Position numbers and translations under genes: made by a program. Source: Robinsoniella sp. (GTDB taxonomy: Bacteria; Bacillota; Clostridia; Lachnospirales; Lachnospiraceae). Taken from it: a DNA stretch of 41,495 nucleotides. Shown here in pieces: positions 25,364 to 34,222 of this stretch (position 1 is its first letter; every line of letters starts with the position of its first letter). Below the pieces are notes generated by a model. That model was given only the letters and a program-made list of their open reading frames with translations, was not told where the DNA came from and made no database searches. Location: assembly GCA_022788205.1 (NCBI GenBank), contig JALEVQ010000029.1, forward strand, positions 1-41,495. Reading direction: 5' to 3'.

Positions 25364-26776
25364 TCAGCTCACAGCCAGATTATAAATCTTACTCACTACA
25401 TCTTCCGATGACAGCGCCTCTGCATTATTCAGGAAAATGATATCCTTGATTCCTTTCGTGATCACCAGATTCGACAAGCTTCCACTGTAATAACGGTAAT
25501 CCAAGACATAGACATCCTGATAATGGTCTACAAGGAATGGAACAAATGCATTTCCATAGGATTCCTTTATGACAACACACGCACTGCCGTCTGTGATCTG
25601 CGGATTGTGGATCTCCTCATACGGCTGATCTCCTCCGATGAAACACATATATTTTGAATTCTCATCATACTCCGTCGCATCGGAGATGACATTCCACTGA
25701 TATTCGATGCCGTCATAGCTAACAAAACTCATATCGTTTGTCCCATTCGGCACATATGCCACAACGGTATCCGGATTATTTCTCAGCGCCTCTGCCTGAT
25801 TGCTGCTCGCATAGAATGTTCCGTAGAATCCCGGGAACTCCAACGTCTCAAACTGGTCGAGTGTGTGAGGCGTGATCCCTTTGACCTTTGCGAATTCTAC
25901 ATAAGTATAATACGCTCCGAGCGCTGTCCAGTGATGATCTGTTCCAAAATACAGGTACTCACTGTTGTGGGCACGGAGTGAATCATACGGGTTGACAACC
26001 TGAACTCCGTCCGTCATCTTCTTTGCAATATACTGGAATGCCTGCCCCTGATTGCTGGAATATAGCTCTTCCTGAATCGCATCGTCGAGATTCACACCGA
26101 TGCTCGTCGGTGCCAGAATATCGTAAACCGTAATTCCGTAATCTTTGAGGATTGCGGAACAGGTGCTGAGTCCCATCGCATACGTATCTGCCGCTGACTG
26201 ATTGAAATAGTAAACACTGAATGCCCTGTTATCTGCCACATACACGGTTCCGAAAGTTTCTCCCTCTTCATGGATTGTTCCATCTTTCAGTGGCTCCGTC
26301 TGTTCTTCTGTCTGAGGCTCCGTCTGTGCCTCTGTCTGCGCTTCTGTCTGAGCTTCCGTCTCATTTTGAGCTGTTGAGTTATCTGGCTGATTTGATGCAG
26401 TGTCGACACTCTCCACCTCATCGAGATCCGGGATCGCATCTCCCTTTTTCAGGTCACCGTAAATCTGCTGCTGTTTGAGACCATACATCGATGTCATCAC
26501 CGTATTTCCCGCAATCAGCTGATCTCTCATCGGGAATGTATCTGCATACCACAGACCGATGTTTGAAGTATATGTGCCATCCAGGAAATCTCCCACCGAA
26601 AATTCCGGGAAAGAGGTCAAATCTCGCTTTTCCACCGATGAAACGGTCGGGCGGATCGGAATCATCAGTCCGACAGCCGTCATCACAAGCAGACATCCCA
26701 TCGGCACTAACACTCTCAGCGCCATATACTTTTTTCTGACCTGTTTTCTCTGTTTCAAAAATTGTTTTTTATTCAT
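25364..26776 (-). CDS. DHHW family protein (AlgX/AlgJ-like, SGNH-type), membrane-anchored
   Basis: 470 residues from ATG 26776, which has AGAGG 11 nt upstream; earlier in-frame ATGs up to 26827 lack a well-placed site. One N-terminal membrane segment (about 18-41) puts the rest outside the cell. A low-complexity TEAQ/TEPQ linker occupies about 139-163. The DHHW motif is at about 280-283 (YFGTDHHWTALGAY), and KESYGNAF near the end carries a plausible catalytic Ser, as in AlgX/AlgJ-type O-acetyltransferases. With the MBOAT gene 78 bp upstream it forms the usual pair in which the MBOAT protein passes acetyl across the membrane and the DHHW protein acetylates an exported polymer. The polymer is unknown; no polysaccharide genes are nearby. 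Confidence 0.9.
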   Translation of the reverse strand: MNKKQFLKQRKQVRKKYMALRVLVPMGCLLVMTAVGLMIPIRPTVSSVEKRDLTSFPEFSVGDFLDGTYTSNIGLWYADTFPMRDQLIAGNTVMTSMYGLKQQQIYGDLKKGDAIPDLDEVESVDTASNQPDNSTAQNETEAQTEAQTEAQTEPQTEEQTEPLKDGTIHEEGETFGTVYVADNRAFSVYYFNQSAADTYAMGLSTCSAILKDYGITVYDILAPTSIGVNLDDAIQEELYSSNQGQAFQYIAKKMTDGVQVVNPYDSLRAHNSEYLYFGTDHHWTALGAYYTYVEFAKVKGITPHTLDQFETLEFPGFYGTFYASSNQAEALRNNPDTVVAYVPNGTNDMSFVSYDGIEYQWNVISDATEYDENSKYMCFIGGDQPYEEIHNPQITDGSACVVIKESYGNAFVPFLVDHYQDVYVLDYRYYSGSLSNLVITKGIKDIIFLNNAEALSSEDVVSKIYNLAVS

Positions 26777-26854
26777 AATCCCCATATCCTCTCTTATGTA
26801 CAAAGACATATCACATTTTAAGCTCACGCAGGGGCATTTCTGCCTCTTGCCTGG

Positions 26855-28288
26855 CTAAAATTGGAAATACAAAAACGGATGATAGCTGTTGCCTGCCATC
26901 GTCATAGTCGAAAGAACCAGCAAGACAATCGGATAAATTAATTCTGCCGCATACAGAAGATGCGGTATCGCAAATCTTCTCCGGCAAAACAGTGCAAATT
27001 TTTCAACTGCCTTTTTCGGCAGAGGTGTCGAGCCGATGATCGCCACAATGATAAAGAAGATATTACTTTTCAGGACAATGCCGACCTGCATGCTGGAAAA
27101 TCCATTTCCATTCAATCCAAACATGCCTTTTAATGCGGTACCCATTACTCCCAAATCAGTAAAGCGGAATAAAATCCATCCGAAGTACACCACGACAAGC
27201 AAATAAATGTGCTGAACCACCTTTGGAACCTTTTTAAATTTTTCAAGCAGAAATCCTTTTTCCAAGACAAGGAAGCAGAAGAAGTATAATCCCCAGAAAA
27301 TGTAATTCCAGCTCGCTCCATGCCACATTCCTGTGAGGAACCATACAATAAACAGGTTCACGTACTGGCGCACTTTCCCTTTTCTGTTTCCTCCCAGCGG
27401 GATATAGACATAATCGCGGAAGAAAGATCCCAGAGAAATGTGCCATCTTCTCCAGAACTCTGTCACACTCTTCGACACATATGGATAATCAAAATTCTCG
27501 TGATAGTGGAATCCAACCATTCTTCCCATTCCGATTGCCATGTCTGAATAGGCTGAAAAATCAAGGTAGATCTGGAGCATATAAAACAAAATACCCATCC
27601 AGATTCCCAGTGCCGGTGTCGCCTTCAGAGAAGAAACATCTGCCGGGACAAGGCGATCTGCAAGTGTTGCCAGACCATCTGCCAGAATCAGTTTTTTTGC
27701 CAATCCGACCATAAATCTGGTCATGCCGTCCGCCATCTCTGAGAGTTTCACTCTCCTGTGATCAATCTCCTCTGCCACATGCTGATAGCGCACAATCGGT
27801 CCGGCGATACACTGGTGAAACAGACTGGAATACAAAAGCAGCTTCCAGTAGTGCTCCTGTGCCGGTACTTCACCGCGATAGACATCCACCACATACGACA
27901 ATAGCTGGAAGGTGTAGAATGAAATTCCGATCGGGAGAACGATCTGCGGTATATTCTCCGGGAATCCCGTGATTCCCTGCAGAATTCCGAGGAAAAATCC
28001 TGTGTATTTAAAATATCCCAAGATGGCAAGCATCAGCACAATCGCCGCAATCAAAATCATCTTTCTGACTTTCTCTTCATCTGATCGGTCAATCAAAATG
28101 CCGGCACCCCAGCAGATCGCTGTCATAGAAAGCAAAATCAGTAAATATTTCGGTCCTCCCCAGCTATAAAAAATCAGGGAGGAGACTAACAGCGAAATAT
28201 TTTTTTGCTTTGTCGTCTTACATAAAAAATATGCCAACAGACTGAGCGGCAAAAACAAAAATACAAATATCATACTTGAAAAAACCAT
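26855..28288 (-). CDS. MBOAT family O-acyltransferase (AlgI/PatA/DltB-like)
   Basis: 477 residues with about ten or more membrane helices. The family signature is clear: LDFSAYSDMAIGMGRMVGF, FWRRWHISLGSFFRDY, YIPLGGNRKG and the catalytic-tunnel His about 323 in TGMWHGASWNY. AlgI-type proteins move acyl groups from cytoplasmic donors to an extracellular acceptor protein; here the acceptor is most likely the DHHW protein encoded next. DltB is less likely because no dltA, dltC or dltD is adjacent. Starts at ATG 28288 with GGCGGGAG upstream. The upstream region has a candidate extended -10 (TGCGATAAT near 28455). Confidence 0.93.
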   Translation of the reverse strand: MVFSSMIFVFLFLPLSLLAYFLCKTTKQKNISLLVSSLIFYSWGGPKYLLILLSMTAICWGAGILIDRSDEEKVRKMILIAAIVLMLAILGYFKYTGFFLGILQGITGFPENIPQIVLPIGISFYTFQLLSYVVDVYRGEVPAQEHYWKLLLYSSLFHQCIAGPIVRYQHVAEEIDHRRVKLSEMADGMTRFMVGLAKKLILADGLATLADRLVPADVSSLKATPALGIWMGILFYMLQIYLDFSAYSDMAIGMGRMVGFHYHENFDYPYVSKSVTEFWRRWHISLGSFFRDYVYIPLGGNRKGKVRQYVNLFIVWFLTGMWHGASWNYIFWGLYFFCFLVLEKGFLLEKFKKVPKVVQHIYLLVVVYFGWILFRFTDLGVMGTALKGMFGLNGNGFSSMQVGIVLKSNIFFIIVAIIGSTPLPKKAVEKFALFCRRRFAIPHLLYAAELIYPIVLLVLSTMTMAGNSYHPFLYFQF

Positions 28289-28332
28289 TATTTACTCCCG
28301 CCTATTCTTCTTTAACTTTTTTGGAACTTTCC

Positions 28333-28416
28333 CTAGCCCTCACCGCTGTTTTTCCTTGTCGTACAAACATACACGGTATCTCCAATTTCATCTCCGGGTT
28401 CGTGAATAGTTGCCAT
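28333..28416 (-). CDS. Possible 27-residue upstream ORF
   Basis: ATG 28416 to TAG 28333, starting MATIHEPGDEIGDTVYVC. It lies in the leader of the MBOAT gene, 45 bp before it. Composition is protein-like and the PGD near the N-terminus recalls short YjzC-type proteins, but the ribosome binding site is poor and there is no other support. It may be chance or a remnant. Confidence 0.2.
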   Translation of the reverse strand: MATIHEPGDEIGDTVYVCTTRKNSGEG

Positions 28417-28574
28417 TTTATCGCATTTTCCGCTATATTTCGCGTTCTTTTTTATTATCGCACATTCTTTTTAAAATTGCATCACCGATTTTTCTTTTTT
28501 TGTACAAAATTTTTTGTCCATTTTAGAGCTTTTCTCGTTTATTTTCACAAAGGATCCCCCTTTCTCCTCTGTTC
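28417..28574. other. AT-rich intergenic region, no gene seen
   Basis: Between the MBOAT leader and the terminator of the foldase gene. It contains the candidate MBOAT promoter (minus-strand TGCGATAAT near 28455) and several A/T tracts. Nothing else is recognised. Confidence 0.5.
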
Positions 28575-28607
28575 AAAAAAGGAGACTGCATCCAATGTGC
28601 AGTCTCC
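28575..28607 (-). terminator. Terminator of the PrsA-like gene
   Basis: GGAGACTGCA (28607-28598 on the minus strand) pairs perfectly with TGCAGTCTCC (28590-28581), followed by six T residues at 28580-28575. Confidence 0.93.
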
Positions 28608-28689
28608 TCTCCGATTTCAGCCACAGTTCTTGCTATTGCTCGTCTGACTTTGCCGTTTTCAGCCTGAGTCTTTCTCGTCGCATAAAGAT

Positions 28690-29862
28690 TTACTCTTCCG
28701 TCTGTGCCTCTGCCGGACTTGCATCAGCATCGGTTGCATCAGCGATTGTCGCATCAGCCGGAGTCATCTCTTCTTCCTCCTCTGTGTAGACAGTGGACAT
28801 ACTGTCTTTAAAGTCAATCTTTGCTAACACTTTTGTCTTCACAGAAATATCGGCTCCTTCTTTCCAGCCCTCTATTGCCGTGTCGAATGCCTCTGACTGG
28901 CGGTCTAAGATCATCTCTTCTTTCTTCTCATCTGTCGCCTCACGGTCAAGCGCCGTCGTCAGCTGCACTACATAGTAGCCGTCATCCGCCTCAACCAGCT
29001 CTTCTGCAACCTGTCCTTCCTCTGTCAGAGCATCCGCTGCTGCTTTGATCTCCTCACTCAGCTCTATGTCATCTTCTCCGTATGTCGTGTAGGTTGCTGT
29101 GATAGTGTCATCCACTTTCTGCAAAACTTCTTCGAACTCTTTTCCCTTCTTCAGTTCATCCAGCACTTTCTGTGCTTTCTCTTTCGCTGCGTCTGTCGCA
29201 TCGCCTGGTGTTGCCTCGCCCGGCGTTGCCTCGTCCTGTGCATCTCCATCGGTTGCGTCAGCCGGTGTCGCATCGACCGATGTCTCTATGCTGAAGAATG
29301 CGGTCGTGATTCCTCTCTGTGCCGCCTCCTCATCGGAAATCTCTGTGTCAGCGCTGTCATACAGTGCCGCCTGCATCTTGACATAAATCGTATCCAGCTC
29401 CAGCATCCGCACAACGGTGTCCTTGTCTGCTGTCATCGCATCCAGCGTCGCCTGATCATTGGAGGCAAGGAACTCATCTGCCGCCTTCTCCATCGCTTCT
29501 CTCTCTTCGCTGGTGATAGTCACATTGTATTCTGCCATGTGATCTTCCATCAGGTACATCTCCTCGAGGGATTCCAGCACCTCATTTTTCATATTTTCGC
29601 CGAGTGTCGTCTCCCCGTCCATGCTCTGTTCCCAGACGCTTACATCTGAGCTCAGCCCAAAATAAGCACCATATGCTGTGTAGAATGGTTCATACTGTGC
29701 CTGATTATAGCGCACTACAAAATTGAGCAGACCATACGGTATTTTGTCTCCGTTGACCGTTGCCACGGTAGAGTCTGATTTCACACCACATCCTGTCAAA
29801 GTCGATGCAGTCACACATACGCACATTCCTGCTATCATAAGTTTCTTTGTAAACTGATTCAT
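28690..29862 (-). CDS. PrsA/SurA-like foldase lipoprotein with degenerate parvulin domain
   Basis: 390 residues from ATG 29862, which has GAGGAGG 6 nt upstream (an ATG at 29925 has none). Lipoprotein signal with lipobox LTGC, Cys25. A SurA_N/PrsA-like region follows (VATVNGDKIPYGLLNFVVR). The parvulin-like region begins GITTAFFSIE and resumes at KAQKVLDELKKGKEFEEVLQ, so an Ala/Asp/Thr/Pro-rich insertion of about 30 residues separates the first strand from the first helix; a similar ADAT-rich tail ends the protein. The catalytic HIL-type His and the GGDLG stretch of active parvulins are not visible, so isomerase activity is doubtful and a chaperone role is likelier. It acts outside the membrane. 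167 bp downstream of mfd. Confidence 0.82.
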   Translation of the reverse strand: MNQFTKKLMIAGMCVCVTASTLTGCGVKSDSTVATVNGDKIPYGLLNFVVRYNQAQYEPFYTAYGAYFGLSSDVSVWEQSMDGETTLGENMKNEVLESLEEMYLMEDHMAEYNVTITSEEREAMEKAADEFLASNDQATLDAMTADKDTVVRMLELDTIYVKMQAALYDSADTEISDEEAAQRGITTAFFSIETSVDATPADATDGDAQDEATPGEATPGDATDAAKEKAQKVLDELKKGKEFEEVLQKVDDTITATYTTYGEDDIELSEEIKAAADALTEEGQVAEELVEADDGYYVVQLTTALDREATDEKKEEMILDRQSEAFDTAIEGWKEGADISVKTKVLAKIDFKDSMSTVYTEEEEEMTPADATIADATDADASPAEAQTEE

Positions 29863-30029
29863 TTTTTCCTCCTCACACCGGATATTCGCTGCTTTTTCTT
29901 TCCGCCGTCCGACCGGTTTTCTCATGATTTCTTTCTATTATAGTCTTTTTTTTCAGCATGGGCAAGCCTTTCCTTGCCTTTCTATCTCATTTACACAATT
30001 CCGTCACAATTTTCTGTTGATCTCCACGA

Positions 30030-33000
30030 TCACTGAAGAGCGGAAATTTTTTCTATCATCTCTTCGGTCAGACGCAGAATATCTTCCTTCTCCTTTCCAT
30101 TTTTCGCTGGTTTCTGATACAGAAAATATGGGTTTGTGTCGATCACAAATTTGATTCTTCCCTTGCTCCCTTTCACGAGGGCATCAATTTTCATCGCATC
30201 TAACTTCGCATGTTCAAAGAGCGTGAAACGAATCGTGTCACCTTTTTGCACAATCTCTGTGATATAAGCTCGGTGTGCCTTTGCCTTGAGCTGTGCTGCC
30301 ATCAGAAGATTTTGAACCGGCTTCGGAGGTTCCCCGAAACGATCCAGGAGTTCTTCCATCATATCGTCGTACTCTTCTTCGGACTCAATGCCGGCGATCC
30401 GCTTATATAAATCCAACTTCTGGTATTCATTCTTGATATATCGATCTGGAATGTAAGCATCGATATCGATGTCAATGGAGGTCTCATATGTCTCACCTGG
30501 CTGTGCCTCTCCCTTAAATTCCCGCACTGCCTCATTTAGCATCTTGCAGTAAAGATCATATCCCACTGCTTCCATGTGACCATGCTGCTCCACTCCCAGC
30601 AGATTTCCTGTCCCGCGGATCTCCAGATCACGCATTGCAATTTTAAATCCAGACCCCAGATCAGAAAATTCCCGGATCGCTGCCAGTCTCTTCTCTGCCA
30701 CTTCCCTTAACACCTTATTCCGCCGGTACATCAAAAAAGCATATGATGTCCGATTCGAGCGCCCGATGCGGCCGCGAAGCTGATAGAGCTGAGAAAGCCC
30801 CAAGGTGTCGGCGTCATGGATAATCATCGTGTTGACATTCGAGATGTCGAGCCCTGTCTCAATGATCGTCGTGGAGACCAGCACATCTATCTCTCCATTG
30901 ATAAAATCATACATGATTTTTTCCAGTTCCCGCTCTTTCATCTGACCGTGCGCAAACGCCACCTGAGCGTCCGGCACCAGCTTTGCGATGGTATTTGTCA
31001 TCTCCACAATCGTGTTGACTCTGTTATAGACGTAGTAAACTTGACCGCCGCGCGACAGCTCCCTGTTGATTGCCTCCCGCACCATCTCTTCATTGTATTC
31101 CATCACATACGTCTGAATCGGCACGCGATCCATCGGAGGCTCTTCGAGCACACACATATCCCGGATTCCGATCAGACTCATGTGTAGAGTCCTCGGAATC
31201 GGCGTTGCAGTCAGTGTCAGGACATCGACCGTATCCTTCAATTTCTTGATTTTTTCTTTGTCCGCCACGCCAAAACGCTGCTCTTCATCGATGATCAGAA
31301 GTCCCAGATCCTTGTACTGTACATCCTTTGAGAGCACGCGATGTGTTCCAATCACGATATCGACAAGACCCTTTTTCAAGTCTGTCAGTGTTTTTTTCTG
31401 TTCTGCCGGTGTTCTGAAGCGGCACAGCAGATCCACGCGCACCGGAAAATCCTTCATTCTCTGCGAAAAGGTATTATAGTGCTGTTGTGCCAGAATGGTC
31501 GTAGGCACAAGATACACGACCTGTTTGCTGTCCTGAACTGCCTTAAATGCCGCACGGATCGCAATCTCTGTCTTGCCGTATCCCACGTCACCGCAGATCA
31601 GGCGATCCATGATCTTTGTGCTCTCCATGTCTTTCTTTGTCGCCTCAATCGCAGCGATCTGATCCTCCGTCTCCTCATACGGGAACATCTCTTCAAATTC
31701 ACTCTGCCAGATCGTATCCTCCCCGTAACAAAATCCCTTGTTCTCCTGTCGCTTTGCGTATAAGTCCACAAGGTCTTTCGCGATATCCCGCACCGCTTTG
31801 CGCACCTTAGTCTTTGTCTTGTGCCATTCCTGTGTCCCCAGCTTGTTCAGCTTTGGAACTTTCGCATCAGAACCGGCATATTTCTGGATCAGGTCAAGCT
31901 GTGTGGCAGGGATATAGAGATTACTGCCGCTGCCGTACTCAATCTTCATGTAGTCCTTTGTCACCTTATCCACTTCAATCTTTTCGATTCCACGATAGAT
32001 GCCAAGACCATGATTTTCATGGACCACATAGTCGCCCACATTTAATTCTGAAAAGCTTTGAATCTTGCGTCCCTCATACGTTTTCTGGCGTTTTTTCTTC
32101 TGCCTTTCCTTTCCGAAAATATCATTCTCTGATAAAATCGCAAAGCGGATCATCGGATATTCATATCCCTTCGCACTGTTTCCGTACAAGACTAAAATCT
32201 CTCCCGGCAAAATCTCACGTTCCAGATCCTCAGAATAGACGCTGTTCAATCCATTTTCCCTCAGATCCTCTGCGAGACGTTTTGCCCTCGTTCTCGATCC
32301 CGAGAGCACAATCACACGGTATTTTTCTTTCTTCCATCTCAAAAGATCTTTCACCAGAAGTTCAAAACTTCCATTATATCCGCTGATCGTTCTCACACTC
32401 AGATGAAAACGCGCGGAAAGTAAAAAAGAACTGTGCATCTGTTCCAGCGTGCAAAGTCCTGCGCAGTTCTTTCTGTTTAATCTCGCGGTAATTTCTTCTA
32501 AACCATATAAGATTTCTGCCTGTGTCGGGAGCACATATCCTCCCTCAAGCCGGCTTGTCATATTCTCACGAAATTCCAGTTCCACCGCCCTTCCCTGACG
32601 ACAGATCTCCTCTGGTTCGTCGAGAAAAAACAAGGTCTTATCCGGATCAAAATAGTCGAGAAAAGACACTGTCTGCGGATAAAAATAACCCACATAACTC
32701 TCGAGTCCCATCGTGCCGCTGAACTGTTCTAACTGTTCGCTCACTTCTTCTACCGTTGTCTTCAGCCGATGTGCCTCCTGTGTTTTCTGTTCGCTGCGCA
32801 GCTTTTGACCCACAGTTTTCTCTTCTCTTTTCATCTTCTCGATTCCTGCCTGAAGGCGTTCCCTGTCTACCATCATCTCCGTCGCCGGATAGATTCTGAC
32901 ACGCTCCAGATTCTCTATGGATCTCTGGGATTCTGCATCAAAGCTGCGAATCGAATCAATCTCTGTATCCCAAAGCTCAATGCGCACCGGATTTTCTTCT

Positions 33001-33551
33001 GTGAGAGGAAAGATATCCAGGATTCCTCCTCTGATGGCGAACTGTCCAGACGCTTCTACCTGTACTGTCTTTTCATATCCAATGCTCACCAGCTTTTTCT
33101 GGATCTCTTCAAGGTCCAGCTCATTCTCCAGTGAGATTTCCATCACATGCTGCTCAAAATATTGGAAAGGTACAAGATGATCCATACACCCTGCCATCGT
33201 GGTGATGACAGTCAGATTCGGCTCCTCAATCAATGCCTTCAGCGTTGAGATTCTCTGTTTTTCTATCAGATTTCCGTGGATATCTGCGTTATAAAACATC
33301 AGATCACGCGCTGGATACAGCACAACATTCTGGTCAAATGTCCGGTAGTCATCGTAGATTTCCTTCGCCTTCTTGTCACTTCCTGTCAGGATAACGCGGT
33401 ATGGTCTGTCCTGACCTGCTACATAAATCAGATGACATTTCTGAGAGTCAAGGCACCCAGAAACCTCGATCATCCCACGGTTATCCTTCAATTTTTCTCT
33501 GATATTCTGAAATTCATTTAACTGTTCCAACGGTTGAATAAAGGTTTTCAA
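30030..33551 (-). CDS. mfd: Transcription-repair coupling factor
   Basis: 1173 residues, full family length. Mfd removes RNA polymerase stalled at DNA lesions and recruits UvrA. Visible parts: N-terminal UvrB-homology region (HLVPFQYFE, IRGGILDIFPLT), the RNA-polymerase-interacting CarD-like module (LNVGDYVVHENHGLGIYRGI), Walker A GDVGYGKTEIA, IIDEEQRFGV (DEEQ box), TATPIPRTLHMSL, and STTIIETGLDISNVNTMI with LRGRIGRSNR, then the C-terminal TRCF domain. The start codon is TTG (33551-33549); its AAGGGG ribosome site lies in the last codons of pth, whose stop is 3 bp away, so the genes are translationally coupled. Confidence 0.97.
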   Translation of the reverse strand: MKTFIQPLEQLNEFQNIREKLKDNRGMIEVSGCLDSQKCHLIYVAGQDRPYRVILTGSDKKAKEIYDDYRTFDQNVVLYPARDLMFYNADIHGNLIEKQRISTLKALIEEPNLTVITTMAGCMDHLVPFQYFEQHVMEISLENELDLEEIQKKLVSIGYEKTVQVEASGQFAIRGGILDIFPLTEENPVRIELWDTEIDSIRSFDAESQRSIENLERVRIYPATEMMVDRERLQAGIEKMKREEKTVGQKLRSEQKTQEAHRLKTTVEEVSEQLEQFSGTMGLESYVGYFYPQTVSFLDYFDPDKTLFFLDEPEEICRQGRAVELEFRENMTSRLEGGYVLPTQAEILYGLEEITARLNRKNCAGLCTLEQMHSSFLLSARFHLSVRTISGYNGSFELLVKDLLRWKKEKYRVIVLSGSRTRAKRLAEDLRENGLNSVYSEDLEREILPGEILVLYGNSAKGYEYPMIRFAILSENDIFGKERQKKKRQKTYEGRKIQSFSELNVGDYVVHENHGLGIYRGIEKIEVDKVTKDYMKIEYGSGSNLYIPATQLDLIQKYAGSDAKVPKLNKLGTQEWHKTKTKVRKAVRDIAKDLVDLYAKRQENKGFCYGEDTIWQSEFEEMFPYEETEDQIAAIEATKKDMESTKIMDRLICGDVGYGKTEIAIRAAFKAVQDSKQVVYLVPTTILAQQHYNTFSQRMKDFPVRVDLLCRFRTPAEQKKTLTDLKKGLVDIVIGTHRVLSKDVQYKDLGLLIIDEEQRFGVADKEKIKKLKDTVDVLTLTATPIPRTLHMSLIGIRDMCVLEEPPMDRVPIQTYVMEYNEEMVREAINRELSRGGQVYYVYNRVNTIVEMTNTIAKLVPDAQVAFAHGQMKERELEKIMYDFINGEIDVLVSTTIIETGLDISNVNTMIIHDADTLGLSQLYQLRGRIGRSNRTSYAFLMYRRNKVLREVAEKRLAAIREFSDLGSGFKIAMRDLEIRGTGNLLGVEQHGHMEAVGYDLYCKMLNEAVREFKGEAQPGETYETSIDIDIDAYIPDRYIKNEYQKLDLYKRIAGIESEEEYDDMMEELLDRFGEPPKPVQNLLMAAQLKAKAHRAYITEIVQKGDTIRFTLFEHAKLDAMKIDALVKGSKGRIKFVIDTNPYFLYQKPAKNGKEKEDILRLTEEMIEKISALQ

Positions 33552-33554
33552 AAT

Positions 33555-34124
33555 TTACCCCTTCCTGTTATACTCATTCATCGCCGCATCAATCCCCTGT
33601 GTCATCATCATGACTGCTGCCTGCGCCGCGCGCTCCAGCGCTTTGTCAATCACTTCCCGATCCTCTTTCGAGAATCTTCCCAGCACATAGTCAGCCAGAT
33701 CCCATCCTGACGGCTTTTCGCCGACACCGACTTTGACGCGCTTGAACTCCGATCCCCCAAGATGAGCGATAATACTTTTGATTCCATTATGCCCTCCGGC
33801 ACTCCCTTTTCCTCTCAGGCGGATCTGCCCCGGTTCCAGACTGATGTCATCATAGATCACAATCAGTTCTTCCTTCTCATCAATTTTAAAATAATCGACA
33901 AGTTCTCTCACACTCTCCCCACTCAGGTTCATGTAAGTCTGAGGTTTTGCCAGAATCACCTTCTGACCCTCAATCACTCCCTTGCCGTAAAGTGCCTTAT
34001 ATTTTTTATCTTCAACTGAAATATTGTACTTGTCTGCCAGCACATCGATCGTGTCAAACCCCACGTTATGCCTTGTCCTTGCATACTGACTCGTAGGATT
34101 TCCAAGACCCACAATAATATACAT
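33555..34124 (-). CDS. pth: Peptidyl-tRNA hydrolase
   Basis: 189 residues. Releases peptide from peptidyl-tRNA dropped by ribosomes; essential in most bacteria. Family signatures are VGLGNPTSQYARTRHNVGFDTID (Asn about 9, His about 19; quoted from GLGNP through RHNVGF), KPQTYMNLSGESV, VIYDDISLEPG (catalytic Asp) and GGHNGIKSIIAHLG. Length is typical. The start ATG has GAAAGGA upstream. Transcribed from its own promoter (34185-34213) together with mfd, an arrangement common in Firmicutes. Confidence 0.96.
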   Translation of the reverse strand: MYIIVGLGNPTSQYARTRHNVGFDTIDVLADKYNISVEDKKYKALYGKGVIEGQKVILAKPQTYMNLSGESVRELVDYFKIDEKEELIVIYDDISLEPGQIRLRGKGSAGGHNGIKSIIAHLGGSEFKRVKVGVGEKPSGWDLADYVLGRFSKEDREVIDKALERAAQAAVMMMTQGIDAAMNEYNRKG

Positions 34125-34184
34125 TGCCTCACGTCCTTTCTAAACAGATATTTCTGCTGCCGCAGGCATATCCATTTCCGATCT

Positions 34185-34213
34185 ATTTTATCGAAAAATT
34201 CTTTTTCTGTAAA
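34185..34213 (-). promoter_or_regulatory. Promoter of pth-mfd
   Basis: TTTACA at 34213-34208, 17-nt spacer, TAAAAT at 34190-34185, placing a start about 50 nt before the pth ATG. No terminator was seen between the regulator gene and this promoter, so read-through is possible. Confidence 0.7.
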
Positions 34214-34222
34214 GCCAAGAAA

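Noticed and set aside
26855-28288. DltB of a D-alanylation operon
   Set aside because: dltA, dltC and dltD are absent and the partner is a DHHW protein, so the AlgI-like assignment is better.
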